Shown: in pieces, positions 46,473 through 59,074 of the stretch
Layout: the number at the start of each line of letters is the position of its first letter
How positions within the stretch are numbered: position 1 is the stretch's first letter
Program-made: the position numbers and the translations under genes
Assembly (NCBI RefSeq): GCF_001625215.2
Contig: NC_030387.2
Location: 6,786,501 to 6,850,500 of the forward strand
Length of the DNA stretch: 64,000 bases
From: Daucus carota subsp. sativus
Taxonomy: Eukaryota > Streptophyta > Magnoliopsida > Apiales > Apiaceae
Direction of reading: 5' to 3'
Notes under the pieces: model-generated
The model's database searches: none
Told to the model about the DNA's origin: nothing
Seen by the model: the letters and a program-made list of their open reading frames with translations, nothing else

Positions 46473-49400
46473 ATGGATTTTCAGGTATGTGTAACTATAT
46501 TCCGACAGCTTTTATCTGATTTTTGTTTCGAATTGCATAGTTTCCTATATAGCTGCTATGTGTTCGATGAATTGTCTGTGTTAATATATGGACTGAATTT
46601 GGGCGAATACTTGCAGAGTCTGTGTTTTGATATGATTGTACAGTATAATTCATGCTATGATATGTAATTAAATACAAATTTATGTACGAATATAAGTTAC
46701 AGCTAATGATTGTGTCTTATTATTCCCCTATACTCGGAGATAATTACTAATAAGAAGCAAGGACAATGTTCTGAATATAACACGTCCACTTCTTTATTAT
46801 ATGTTCTATAAAGTAACTTGAACTGTTGATTTTCAAATACACTTGGTCAAACACGATTTCTCAAATTAGATAAGTCAAATGCCTGCCAGATTTTAATTTG
46901 TGACAGATTTATAGGGTATTATTCCAGACAACAATACTTCACGAGTATTTTGAGGTTATGTGCGTATGGATGTAAAATGAACGCTAAGGAGCCCTGCACT
47001 ACTCTTGTCCTACTGTATCACACGTATTAATTGCCATTAAATACAGTAGTTGTGAGTACATTATAGAGTATACCATTAAATAATAAATACATTAGTGATG
47101 ATAAGAACGGCCAAAGTGCAAAACATATGAGTGCAAGAACAATTAACCAATTTAGCAACTAAAACTTGCTAGGCAGCAATAAGCAATTTTAGATCCCTGC
47201 ATTTAGACATGTCTTCCGGGGAGAAACTGCACATAGTAATGTTTCTTTTGTTGGCTTTTGGTCATTTGCTTCCTTACCTGAAGCTAGCCAAGCTCATTGC
47301 TTAAAAGTGTGTGAGATCATTTATCTAGTTCTCAAATTTGGAATTCAATAATGTACCTTCACAACAGACAAATAGGAATCTGTTAGGCCAACATATTTCC
47401 CAACCATCGCGATCCTTACCTGTAAAGTGTAGTATATATTGAGTAAATAAGTAACATAAACAACAGTAGGATGTTAATTCAAATGAATGATACTAACAGA
47501 ATCTTTAAGGTCATCAAATTTCTGAGCTCTGTTATTCCACTCCTGTAAATTAGGTGGAGTAGCTACACTGGAACAGAGTTTTCATAGTAAGTCCGATAGT
47601 GTTCTATCTACTTATATTTCGTATATAATAAGCCAACATGTACCAGGCTACCACATTCAAGAAACGCTTACTTAATTAGGTCCAACTGCTTTAAAATGGC
47701 ATCATGAGCATTCTGGTTCTGCAGAGTAGTTATAGTTGGCAGTAGCCAGACTACAGAGCATAATGCATCTGTTTTTGTACCGAAATTTGTTGCTACAATG
47801 AGAAATATTAGGAGCTGCAAAAGCAGCTGTTATTGAAGAATAGAGAAAATGCAGTTATTGTTAGTTTTAGGCGTGTAGTATAATGTTGCTTAAGTTCCAG
47901 AATGAGTAGTGGAATGATATAATTGTTTCGTGTGATTTTATGAATCACGACTATATTTCTGATTGCTGATTCATTGGTGTTCATTAATGATTTAACATTT
48001 TTTAAGAAGAATAACTAGTTGCTTTACTTGTGCATTTGTCTAATTAAATAGTTAATTAACGAGTTGTTTCACTAATATTCAAACACACACACTCAACCAA
48101 ATTATAGTTCTCATTTCAACATTAACTAGTTGCTTTATTTTAATTAGTTTCTCTTTAAGGTTAGTATGATGTGCTGACTTTGTATTTCCTTGTTTTTGTT
48201 CATAGGCTATTATTAGAGACCAGGGACCTCGTGATCCTAGCCTTCTTCACCTACAGGCCAGTCATAGGTCTCGTTCTGTCTGGAGAACTAGTGCTGCGCC
48301 CTTGCAGTATTTCAGGCGTCGTGATGCCAACCAGTCTGATTTGAACATTGATGTTCGATTGATCCCCATTCTGCAGGCAGCTGGTATTTATGGGGTAGCT
48401 CGGGTATCCACTCTTCAGCTTGATTGGAGTTTGCTTGGTGCTCTGGTAGAGAGATGGCGACCAGAGACACATTCATTCCACCTGCCGATGGGAGAGTGTA
48501 CTATTACACTGCAGGATGTTGGTGTCTTGCTCGGGTTACCCATTGACGGAGAGCCCGTTATGTGTCCTGTAGGCCCTCCACCTGGACAGAGATGGGAGAC
48601 CATCGTTGGTGAGATATTTGGACAGATTCCTCCACCCGAGGCTTTCAATAACTCGAGGCTACGGCTCACATGGGTAGAGAGTCTCACTCCAGCGAGATTA
48701 CATGATGATGCAGGCGTTGAGGAGATCAGGCTTCATGCCAGGTGTTACTTGCTACAGTTGTTTGGGGGGTCACTGTTCACCGACCATTCTGGTGGACTTA
48801 TACACTCCTCGTGGGTTCATTTTGTTCGTGACCTGGAGGCGCTCGGAGGCTATGCATGGGGTCCAGCTGTTCTAGCTCGTCTATACAGGGAGCTTTGCAA
48901 TGGTTGCAAAGCGAGTATTAAGGAGGTAGCTGGATGCCTTCTCTTACTGCAGCTATGGGCATGGGAGAGGTTGCCCACTCTTGCCCCTGTTCGGACCACT
49001 GTTCCATTAGAGGATGTTGCTTTTTGGGAGCATCAGCTTCCAGGACCACATGGAGCCAGGTACATAGTAGCTGTGTTTTTTCTGGTTTGTACGTTTCAAG
49101 TTGTGAATTGTCTTTTTAAATTGACTAATGTGTTTTTTTGTATTCCTATGATGTCTATAGGTGGCTTGTTGGACATTCATTCGTTGAGAGTGATGGAAGC
49201 ACTGTGACTACGTCTCGGGCGGCATTGGATGCGCTTGCTCCACATGAGTTTATTTGGGAGCCTTATGCTGAGATTCTTGATACACTGCCAGACTATTGTT
49301 TAGCCGGCCGTCATATCTGGCGCTTTCGCGGCCCCATGATATGTGTTTACATAGTCGAGCCACATCAGTCGGACAGAGTTGCTAGACAGTTTGGCATGAT

Positions 49401-50420
49401 ACAGCGTATTCCGGATCAGCCACACTACTCCCACGAGCATCACGTTATGACGCTGAGGGGCCAGAAGGTCTTGGATTATGCAGTCGTACATCAACCGAGT
49501 ATGACACACTGGCAGCATCGTCTGGAGCATATTTGGACTGATGACCTGATTGATGGTCATGCTACAGTCCCAGAGTACATGGATTGGTACTTGCCTCGGA
49601 CTGTGAGGTTCATTAGTCAGTTGGGTGCACTGCATACCCACCTGGTAAGTATTTTTTGACTAATATATCTGCACTTTCTGTGATATGTGTCGTGTGTTTT
49701 CGTTATCTGTAGTTGGGGTATTAGTTGTATTAGTCGTCATGCTTTATTTGATGGGTTCTAGTAGTTGATATTGCATTTGTATTCGTTGTATTTCAGGGAG
49801 TTGTGCTAGAGACTATAGCAGCCAGGACAACAGACGTCCTCCCGGATATGTCCCAACTAGCCACTCAGAGTCTGCACCATCTCCGAGATCGGAATGCATA
49901 CAAGTTTGATCCACGTCAAGTTGAGGAGCAGGATGCTAGACAGGACGGGAGAGGGGAGGATGCAGGTGATAGAGGAGGCCGTGCTGGTGGCAGGAGAGGC
50001 CGTGCTGGTGCCGGGAGAGGCCGTGCTCGTGGCAGAGGAGGCCGTGCTCGTGGCAATGGAGGCCGAGGCGGTGGACGATTAGTTGATGAGCCGGATGATG
50101 ATGCTGATCATGCGGATCATATAGGTACAGGCGAGGATCGAGGCCCAGAGTCTTCTGCTACTGCTGCTACAGCTACTGTTGCTGATGCTTCTGCTGCTGT
50201 TGCCACAGCTACTGCTACTGTAGCCGAGGCTTCTACTCGCCCTGCTGCTGCTGCCGCTGCAACTACTACTACCGGTGCCGGTGACTGGTGGCCTAGTTTT
50301 TCTCTAGGCCTAAGTTTGCCTTCACAGCCAGTACCTGAGCAGCAGACTTCTCAGATGCCAGATACCAGTACAGAGCAGCCTCCTCCTGTTGTGCAGCGTC
50401 AGCACAGGATTCGGCCTTAG
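46473..50420 (+). CDS. PMD (plant mobile domain, MAIN/MAIL-like) protein, copy A (four exons, 657 aa)
   Basis: Exons 46473-46484 (MDFQ), 48206-49059, 49161-49644 and 49797-50420 join in phase. The tiny first exon and 1.7-kb first intron are inferred from a perfect donor after MDFQ and the acceptor before AIIRDQGPRDPSLLHLQ. Residues about 40-445 form the PMD (LLGALVERWRPETHSFHLP, GVLLGLPIDGEPV, HLQ-type helices). Exon 4 adds an RGG/GAR-rich stretch (about 501-545) likely to bind RNA or nucleic acid, then an Ala/Thr-rich linker. The frame stops 69 residues earlier than the matching exon of copy B, owing to a TAG where B has TGG. Host PMD proteins MAIN and MAIL1 act in the nucleus with the phosphatase PP7L and affect transposon silencing. 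The role in the element is unknown. Confidence 0.8.
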
Positions 50421-50600
50421 CATGGTACACAAGAGGTACCCCCTTTTGACTTGGGCAGCTCTTCACAGTCTACACAGTCTACGCAGCCTAGTCAGCCTGC
50501 TACGTCTACGCAGCCTAGTCAGCCTGCTACGCAGCCTAGTGTACCCCCTTTTGACGTCTTTTATGTTCGACGGTCAAAGAGGGCTAAGAAGGTTCCTGAC
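46637..50600 (+). repeat. 3,964-bp tandem duplication inside the MULE, unit 1
   Basis: Sequence from TGTACAGTATAATTCATGC (46637) to AAGGTTCCTGAC (50600) is repeated immediately at 50601-54564 with a constant offset of 3,964. Roughly 20-30 differences were noticed by eye, under one percent. The unit begins after PMD exon 1, so only copy A has that exon beside it. Confidence 0.97.
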
Positions 50601-53600
50601 TGTACAGTATAATTCATGCTATGATATGTAATTAAATACAAATTTATGTACGAATATAAGTTACAGCTAATGATTGTGTCTTATTATTCCCCTATACTCG
50701 GAGATAATTACTAATAAGAAGCAAGGACAATGTCCTGAATATAACACGTCCACTTCTTTATTATATGTTCTATAAAGTAACTTGAACTGTTGATTTTCAA
50801 ATACACTTGGTCAAACACGATTTCTCAAATTAGATAAGTCAAATGCCTGCCAGATTTTAATTTGTGACAGATTTATAGGGTATTATTCCAGAAAACAATA
50901 CTTCACGAGTATTTTGAGGTTATGTGCGTATGGATGTAAAATGAACGCTAAGGAGCCCTGCACTACTCTTGTCCTACTGTATCACACGTATTAATTGCCA
51001 TTAAATACAGTAGTTGTGAGTACATTATAGAGTATACCATTAAATAATAAATACATTAGTGATGATAAGAACGGCCAAAGTGCAAAACATATGAGTGCAA
51101 GAACAATTAACCAATTTAGCAACTAAAACTTGCTAGGCAGCAATAAGCAATTTTAGATCCCTGCATTTAGACATGTCTTCCGGGGAGAAACTGCACATAG
51201 TAATGTTTCTTTTGTTGGCTTTTGGTCATTTGCTTCCTTACCTGAAGCTAGCCAAGCTCATTGCTTAAAAGTGTGTGAGATCATTTATCTAGTTCTCAAA
51301 TTTGGAATTCAATAATGTACCTTCACAACAGACAAATAGGAATCTGTTAGGCCAACATATTTCCCAACCATCGCGATCCTTACCTGTAAAGTGTAGTATA
51401 TATTGAGTAAATAAGTAACATAAACAACAGTAGGATGTTAATTCAAATGAATGATACTAACAGAATCTTTAAGGTCATCAAATTTCTGAGCTCTGTTATT
51501 CCACTCCTGTAAATTAGGTGGAGTAGCTACACTGGAACAGAGTTTTCATAGTAAGTCCGATAGTGTTCTATCTACTTATATTTCGTATATAATAAGCCAA
51601 CATGTACCAGGCTACCACATTCAAGAAACGCTTACTTAATTAGGTCCAACTGCTTTAAAATGGCATCATGAGCATTCTGGTTCTGCAGAGTAGTTATAGT
51701 TGGCAGTAGCCAGACTACAGAGCATAATGCATCTGTTTTTGTACCGAAATTTGTTGCTACAATGAGAAATATTAGGAGCTGCAAAAGCAGCTGTTATTGA
51801 AGAATAGAGAAAATGCAGTTATTGTTAGTTTTAGGCGTGTAGTATAATGTTGCTTAAGTTCCAGAATGAGTAGTGGAATGATATAATTGTTTCGTGTGAT
51901 TTTATGAATCACGACTATATTTCTGATTGCTGATTCATTGGTGTTCATTAATGATTTAACATTTTTTAAGAAGAATAACTAGTTGCTTTACTTGTGCATT
52001 TGTCTAATTAAATAGTTAATTAACGAGTTGTTTCACTAATATTCAAACACACACACTCAACCAAATTATAGTTCTCATTTCAACATTAACTAGTTGCTTT
52101 ATTTTAATTAGTTTCTCTTTAAGGTTAGTATGATGTGCTGACTTTGTATTTCCTTGTTTTTGTTCATAGGCTATTATTAGAGACCAGGGACCTCGTGATC
52201 CTAGCCTTCTTCACCTACAGGCCAGTCATAGGTCTCGTTCTGTCTGGAGAACTAGTGCTGCGCCCTTGCAGTATTTCAGGCGTCGTGATGCCAACCAGTC
52301 TGATTTGAACATTGATGTTCGATTGATCCCCATTCTGCAGGCAGCTGGTATTTATGGGGTAGCTCGGGTATCCACTCTTCAGCTTGATTGGAGTTTGCTT
52401 GGTGCTCTGGTAGAGAGATGGCGACCAGAGACACATTCATTCCACCTGCCGATGGGAGAGTGTACTATTACACTGCAGGATGTTGGTGTCTTGCTCGGGT
52501 TACCCATTGACGGAGAGCCCGTTATGTGTCCTGTAGGCCCTCCACCTGGACAGAGATGGGAGACCATCGTTGGTGAGATATTTGGACAGATTCCTCCACC
52601 CGAGGCTTTCAATAACTCGAGGCTACGGCTCACATGGGTAGAGAGTCTCACTCCAGCGAGATTACATGATGATGCAGGCGTTGAGGAGATCAGGCTTCAC
52701 GCCAGGTGTTACTTGCTACAGTTGTTTGGGGGGTCACTGTTCACCGACCATTCTGGTGGACTTATACACTCCTCGTGGGTTCATTTTGTTCGTGACCTGG
52801 AGGCGCTCGGAGGCTATGCATGGGGTCCAGCTGTTCTAGCTCGTCTATACAGGGAGCTTTGCAATGGTTGCAAAGCGAGTATTAAGGAGGTAGCTGGATG
52901 CCTTCTCTTACTGCAGCTATGGGCATGGGAGAGGTTGCCCACTCTTGCCCCTGTTCGGACCACTGTTCCATTAGAGGATGTTGCTTTTTGGGAGCATCAG
53001 CTTCCAGGACCACATGGAGCCAGGTACATAGTAGCTGTGTTTTTACTGGTTTGTACATATCAAGTTGTGAATTGTCTTTTTAAATTGACTAATGTGTTTT
53101 TTTGTATTCCTATGATGTCTATAGGTGGCTTGTTGGACATGCATTCGTTGAGAGTGATGGAAGCACTGTGACTACGTCTCGGGCGGCATTGGATGCGCTT
53201 GCTCCACATGAGTTTATTTGGGAGCCTTATGCTGAGATTCTTGATACACTGCCAGACTATTGTTTAGCCGGCCGTCATCTATGACGCTTTCGCGGCCCCA
53301 TGATATGTGTTTACATAGTCGAGCCACATCAGTCGGACAGAGTTGCTAGACAGTTTGGCATGATACAGCGTATTCCGGATCAGCCACACTACTCCCACGA
53401 GCATCACGTTATGACGCTGAGGGGCCAGAAGGTCTTGGATTATGCAGTCGTACATCAGCCGAGTATGACACACTGGCAGCATCGTCTGGAGCATATTTGG
53501 ACTGATGACCTGATTGATGGTCATGCTACAGTCCCAGAGTACATGGATTGGTACTTGCCTCGGACTGTGAGGTTCATTAGTCAGTTGGGTGCACTGCATA

Positions 53601-54564
53601 CCCACCTGGTAAGTATTTTTTGACTATTATATCAGCACTTTCTGTGATATGTGTCGTGTGTTTTCGTTATCTGTAGTTGGGGTATTAGTTGTATTAGTCG
53701 TCATGCTTTATTTGATGGGTTCTAGTAGTTGATATTGCATTTGTATTCGTTGTATTTCAGGGAGTTGTGCTAGAGACTATAGCAGCCAGGACAGCAGACG
53801 TCCTCCCGGATATGTCCCAACTAGCCACTCAGAGTCTGCACCATCTCCGAGATCGGAATGCATACAAGTTTGATCCACGTCAAGTTGAGGAGCAGGATGC
53901 TAGACAGGACGGGGGAGGGGAGGATGCAGGTGATAGAGGAGGCCGTGGTGGTGGCAGGAGAGGCCGTGCTGGTGCCGGGAGAGGCCGTGCTCGTGGCAGA
54001 GGAGGCCGTGCTCGTGGCAATGGAGGCCGAGGCGGTGGACGATTAGTTGATGAGCCGGATGATGATGCTGATCATGCGGATCATATAGGTACAGGCGAGG
54101 ATCGAGGCCCAGAGTCTTCTGCTACTGATGCTACAGCTACTGTTGCTGATGCTTCTGCTGCTGCTGCCACAGCTACTGCTACTGTAGCCGAGGCTTCTAC
54201 TCGCCCTGCTGCTGCTGCCGCTGCAGCTACTACTACCGGTGCCGGTGACTGGTGGCCTAGTTTTTCTCTAGGCCTAAGTTTGCCTTCACAGCCAGTACCT
54301 GAGCAGCAGACTTCTCAGATGCCAGATACTAGTACAGAGCAGCCTCCTCCTGTTGTGCAGCGTCAGCACAGGATTCGGCCTTGGCATGGTACACCAGAGG
54401 TACCCCCTTTTGACTTGGGCAGCTCTTCACAGTCTACACAGTCTACGCAGCCTAGTCAGCCTGCTACGTCTACGCAGCCTAGTCAGCCTGCTACGCAGCC
54501 TAGTGTACCGCCTTTTGACGTCTTTTATGTTCGACGGTCAAAGAGGGCTAAGAAGGTTCCTGAC
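50601..54564 (+). repeat. 3,964-bp tandem duplication inside the MULE, unit 2
   Basis: The second unit abuts the first. After its end the original downstream sequence resumes as TGTGGTACTGG, so the junction shares the bases TGT with the unit start (TGTACAG). This pattern fits microhomology-mediated duplication or unequal exchange at minimal homology. Confidence 0.97.
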
Positions 54565-54591
54565 TGTGGTACTGGTTCACATAGGGGATGA
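52170..54591 (+). pseudogene. PMD protein, copy B (exons 2-4 only, internal stop)
   Basis: It corresponds to exons 2-4 of copy A (52170-53023, 53125-53608, 53761-54591). It lacks its own first exon, because the duplication starts downstream of it. Exon 3 has a TGA at 53282 after CLAGRHL, where copy A reads CLAGRHIWRFRG. Exon 4 is longer than in copy A and ends with a QSTQ/PSQPAT repeat, PPFDVFYVRRSKRAKK and a short tail, probably the ancestral C-terminus with a nuclear-localisation-like basic stretch. So each copy carries a different lesion. Transcripts from the exon 1 promoter could in principle splice into copy B, but that is speculation. Confidence 0.8.
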
Positions 54592-54730
54592 TGATATTTG
54601 TAGGTTTTTGATGACATTCTAGTTATAGGATGCTGAACTTGTGATATATGATAGCACGGATCTTGTAAATATTTTAATTTCATGTCGTATGTTTCTGTTT
54701 TAGTATAGCGTTAATGTTTTAATAATTAAA

Positions 54731-55772
54731 TTGGCCGACGGTTAGGGTTTAGGATTGAGGGTGTAGGGCCTGTAGGCCCTACTCCCTCGAGCCTAAACCC
54801 TAATTAAGCGAGGCTGAAGGGCCGAAGGCCCTGAAGCCGAGACGCCGGCGGAATGATAATTTTATAACCGTTAACATTTAGGGTTTAGGTTTGGGTTTTA
54901 GAAAGATTAATTCATACTGTATATAAATTGGCCGATGGTTAGGGTTTAGGATTGAGGGTGTAGGGCCGGTAGGCCCTACTCCCTCGAGCCTAAACCCTAA
55001 TTAAGCGAGGCTGAATGGCCGAAGGCCCTGAAGCCGAGACGCCGGCGGAATGATAATGTTATAACCGTTAACATTTAGGGTTTAGGTTTAGGGTTTTAGA
55101 AAGATTAATTCATACTGTATATAAATTGGCCGACGGTTAGGGTTTAGGATGGAGGGTGTAGGGCCGGTAGGCCCTACTCCCTCGAGCCTAAACCCTAATT
55201 AAGCGAGGCTGAAGGGCCGAAGGCCCTGAAGCCGAGACGCCGGCGGAATGATAATTTTATAACCGTTAACATTTAGGGTTTAGGTTTGGATTTTAGAAAG
55301 ATTAATTCATACTGTATATAAATTGGCCGACGGTTAGGGTTTAGGATTGAGGGTGTGGGGCCGGTAGGCCCTACTCCCCCGAGCCTAAACCCTAATTAAG
55401 CGAGGCTGAAGGGCCGAAGGCCCTGAAGCCGAGACGTCGGCGGAATAAATAAATTTACAACCGTTAACATTTAGGGTTTAGGTTTGGGTTTTAGAAAGAT
55501 TAATTCATACTGTATATTAAATTGGCCGACGGTTAGGGTTTAGGATTGAGGGTGTAGGGCCGGTAGGCCCTACTCCCTCGAGCCTAAACCCTAATTAAGC
55601 GAGGCTGAAGGGCCGAAGGCCCTGAAGCCGAGACGCCGGCGGAATAAATAAATTTACAACCTTTAACATTCAGGGTTTAGGTTTGGGTTTTAGAAAGATT
55701 AATTCATACTGTATATAAATTGGCCGACGGTTAGGGTTTAGGATTGAGGGTGTAGGATCGGCGGAATGATAA
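54731..55772. repeat. Tandem array of about 197-208-bp hairpin units with telobox motifs
   Basis: Units start at TTGGCCGACGG positions 54731, 54928, 55126, 55323, 55522 and 55730; the sixth is truncated. Each full unit has a long inverted repeat of about 29 bases per arm (TTAGGGTTTAGG...GTAGGGCC against GGCCCTAC...CCTAAACCCTAA) separated by a few bases, then a smaller hairpin AGGGCC-GAA-GGCCCT. A further TTTAGGGTTTAGG follows near the end. TTTAGGG is the plant telomere unit and AAACCCTAA is the telobox. Unit differences are mostly single bases. Confidence 0.93.
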
Positions 55773-56016
55773 TTTTTTACTTTAATTTAACTTAAATTAA
55801 TGCAAGGTTTTAATTCAAATTTCCATCAAAAAAGATTTGATATTTTTACAAATCATTTTTAATATACATTTTTAATTTAATATACATTTTACAAATTCAA
55901 TATACATTTTACAAATCATTTTTAATTCAAACAAATGTGTTTTTAAATTAAAAGAAATTTAATATGCCTATTAACAATCAGCGTTTTAAACATTTTAAAA
56001 AAAAATAATTAGATGA
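55773..56016. other. AT-rich linker between array and transposase promoter
   Basis: Low-complexity AT-rich sequence with repeated ATACATTTT and TTACAAATCATTTTTAA motifs. No gene. Confidence 0.5.
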
Positions 56017-56255
56017 AAACGCTACAACCAGTAGCGTTTTGTGTTAAAATATATTTTATATATGACCTAGACGCTAATGCGTCTAGCGTTTTGATTTTAA
56101 ACATTTTAAAAAAAATAATTAGATGAAAACGCTACAGCCAGTAGCGTTTTGTGTTAAAATAAAATTTATATATTAGCCAGACGCTATTGCGTCTAGCGTA
56201 TGGTATTTAAAATATAATTTACGTATCAGCTAGACGCTATTGCGTCTAGCGTTTT
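56017..56255. repeat. Palindrome cluster M upstream of the transposase
   Basis: Five split palindromes: AAACGCTAC-N4/5-GTAGCGTTT at about 56017-56040 and 56127-56150, and GACGCTA-NTGCG-TCTAGCGT at about 56069-56092, 56180-56200 and 56233-56254. The first two sit in a roughly 110-bp direct repeat. The cluster ends about 170 bases before the transposase ATG. Confidence 0.9.
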
Positions 56256-56424
56256 CTCTTTTTTTAAATGTTACCCCAGAACCTATACACACTGCCATAC
56301 ACACACTGCCTAACATAACACACTGCCTAACATAACACACTGCCATTTCACCCAAATATTGTTGTGCCCTAATTCACCCAAAATCTGCCCTAATTCATAT
56401 TTCAAACATTCTATAGATACAATC

Positions 56425-58810
56425 ATGGCTTCCGGTTCGGGTTCGGGTTCGGGTTCGAAAGCTGGGAATACGGTTGTTGGATGGATATACAATGACGGTA
56501 ATATTATCGAATCTCAATTAGAAGGTTTTATTTATGATAAACCTGTTTCAAAGCATGTTAGGTTAGATTTATCTATGAATTATGCCAATTTATGTGCTTT
56601 GTTACATTCCAAATTGAAGATTGATAGTAGTAGTAGGTTGCGGATATTTTATAGATCTAAAAATCCCGATAATTTGAAATTCGGGATTATACCTATTGAG
56701 GATGATGATGATGTAGAATTAATGTTTGGTGTTGTGGTGTCAAAAGGGATGCCATTTTTTGTTGAACTTTATGTAGAGAAATTGTCTTGTGATGGAAATT
56801 TGGTAAGGAGTAGTTCGAGTGTGGGGGAGAAGAGTAGTGGGCGTGATTCGGGGGGTAGTCATTTTAGACATGATCAGGATGTGGGTGATAGCTATATGTC
56901 TGTTGATACTTCCCATTTAGAGAGGATGACCTCATTCGACGATGTCGAGGTTGAAAATAATGAGGTCCCGTTGGAGTTGAAGGAGGGAAGGTTATTTAGC
57001 ACGAAAGAGGATTTGATGCATGTGGTGAAGCAATACCACATTCAGAATCACTTAGAGATTGGAGTGATACGATCAGATCCGAGTAGTTGGTATGTTGCTT
57101 GCAAGTATAGAAATGATGGTTGTATTTGGAAGTTGAAAGCTAGAAAGAGGACTTCACATGGTAAATTTCAAATCATGGAGAGTGTAGGACCACATAGTTG
57201 CTTGAGCACTACCATCACACGAGACCATCCCAACTTGACAGCCTCAGAGATTGCTGGAGTGATTAAATCTCAAATTGTTGCTGATCCGACAATTAAGGAG
57301 AAGGTGTTGTTGGCCACTGCTAAAGATAAGTTTGGATATGAGCCGGGCCGAAAGAAGATTAGGAATGCAAAGAAGATTGCAATGGAGGATATTCATGGCT
57401 CGTGGGAAGGATCATACGAGGACTTGCCACATTTGATGGAAACTCTTCAGTCCTTCAATGTGGGCACGAAGGTGGAGTGGTGCTTTAAGGAGGATGATGC
57501 AGAGCAACTAGAGGTATGTTCTATCACCGTGTAATTTAATTCATTTTCATTAAGTATTTGGACGCCGTTATTCATTTTCTAATGTAATGTTTGTTATTTA
57601 TTTGGAACAGGAAGTGACATTTAGGAGATTGTTTTGGGCTTTTAAGCCATGCATTGATGGCTTCGAGTATTGCAGACCCGTCATACTGATAGACGGGACT
57701 CATTTGTATGGACCATATCCGGGTGTTCTTCTGAGTGCAACAGCTGTAGATGGGTTTAGTCACATTCTACCATTGGCGTGTGCTATAGTGGAGTCGGAGA
57801 ACAACTCTAGCTGGGAGTGGTTCATGGATAGGTTGAGGAGCTTGGTGGTTGGTCGGAGGCACGGGATATGTATCAATTCTGATAAACATTTAGGGATCAT
57901 GGCAGCTATGCAGAAGGAGGGATGGTGTGAGCCACTTAATCATCATCGGTACTGTGTGAGACATTTTGCCACAAACTTTGCCACCAAATTCAAGAAAGCT
58001 GGATTGAAGGATAGATTGGTTGAGTTGGCATATCAGGTCCAGCCTAAGAAATTTGAACTACTATGGGGTGAGTTGTTGGCACTAGAGCCTCGAGCACTTG
58101 CATGGTTTGAGGACAAACCAGTAAGGAACTGGTCACTGGCACATGACTACGAGCATCATCGTTTTGGCATCATGACTACCAACCATGCTGAGAGTTGGAA
58201 CAAAGCAATTGTCGATGCTCGGAGGCTCCCGCTTACTTCATTGGTGCGAGTACTATTCCATAAGACGGTTGAGTACTTTGATCAACGTCGCCTTGAGATT
58301 GCAACACAAGTATCGAAAGGTCATATTTTCACCAAATATGCATCCCATCTCTTGAACCGTGCTGTAAGACGTTCCACGGGTCATAGTGTGAAGATATTTG
58401 ATCGGGGGACTTGGTTATTCCAAGTAGTTACAAGGAAGGATGGGTTGAAAGGGGGAAACACACACACGGTTCGTCTTATGGAGTCTAGTTGTACTTGTGG
58501 AAAATTTCAAGCTTATAGAATCCCTTGCTCCCATGTAATTGCATGTTGTTCACATGTGAGGATGGACTTCCATGGGTTTGTTGGTGATTGGTATAAGTTA
58601 GAGAACCAGTCGAAGATTTATAATGGTATCTTTGAGCCAATTCCAAACAAGGGTGATCCTCGATATCCTACCGAGCTTGCTTTCCTGAGAGTTGTGCATG
58701 ACCCCGATATGGAGAAGAAGAAGGGCCGAAGAAAATCAACGAGGTACAAGAACGAGATGGATTTCCAGAGCCGGGGAAAGCATGGAGGGACTTCATCGAG
58801 AGATAGTTGA
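56425..58810 (+). CDS. MULE transposase (MURA-like), two exons, 762 aa
   Basis: Exons 56425-57513 and 57611-58810, intron 97 bp, phase 0. The start ATG at 56425 (AATCATGGCT) is preferred; codons upstream in frame are non-ATG. Order: Gly/Ser leader, PB1-like N-terminal domain (about 15-115), acidic linker, MuDR DNA-binding-like domain with zinc-type Cys/His (ACKYRNDGCIWKLKARK...HSC, about 200-275), then the DDE transposase with ILIDGTHL (Asp 392), INSDKHLG (Asp 454), YCVRHF (CxxH) and NHAESWN (Glu 557), and a SWIM zinc finger CTCGKF...PCSH (657-671). All catalytic residues are present and the frame is open, so it may be active. It would cut at the terminal repeats and leave 9-bp duplications, as seen at the element's borders. 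Confidence 0.95.
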
Positions 58811-59074
58811 TTCTCTAGTTGTTTTTATTGTTGTAGTACTATGGTTCAAGTACAATTTGATATGGTTGTTTGAATTTGGACGCTATTGTATGAATGATTT
58901 ATGATATAAATCGAATTTTATTTTGTTATGAATTAGTTGAGATTGTTTATGCAATTTACATTGAATTTGGTAGTTTAAAAGTTTTGGTTTTTAAGTTGTT
59001 TGCGGTGTGAATTGGTTTTTAAGGTTGGCATGGCAGAAGGTTCTGGCTACTGCCTTTGGCAGAAGGAATAATAC
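58811..59074. other. 3' flank of the transposase gene
   Basis: Presumed 3' UTR; a repeated CAGAAGG...CTGGCTACTGCC/GGCAGAAGGAAT motif at about 59034-59068. Nothing else seen. Confidence 0.5.

Noticed and set aside
54731-55772. Interstitial telomere tract
   Set aside because: TTTAGGG units occur only as one or two at a time within a complex 200-bp unit, not as a simple telomere run; a satellite-like array inside the MULE explains it better.
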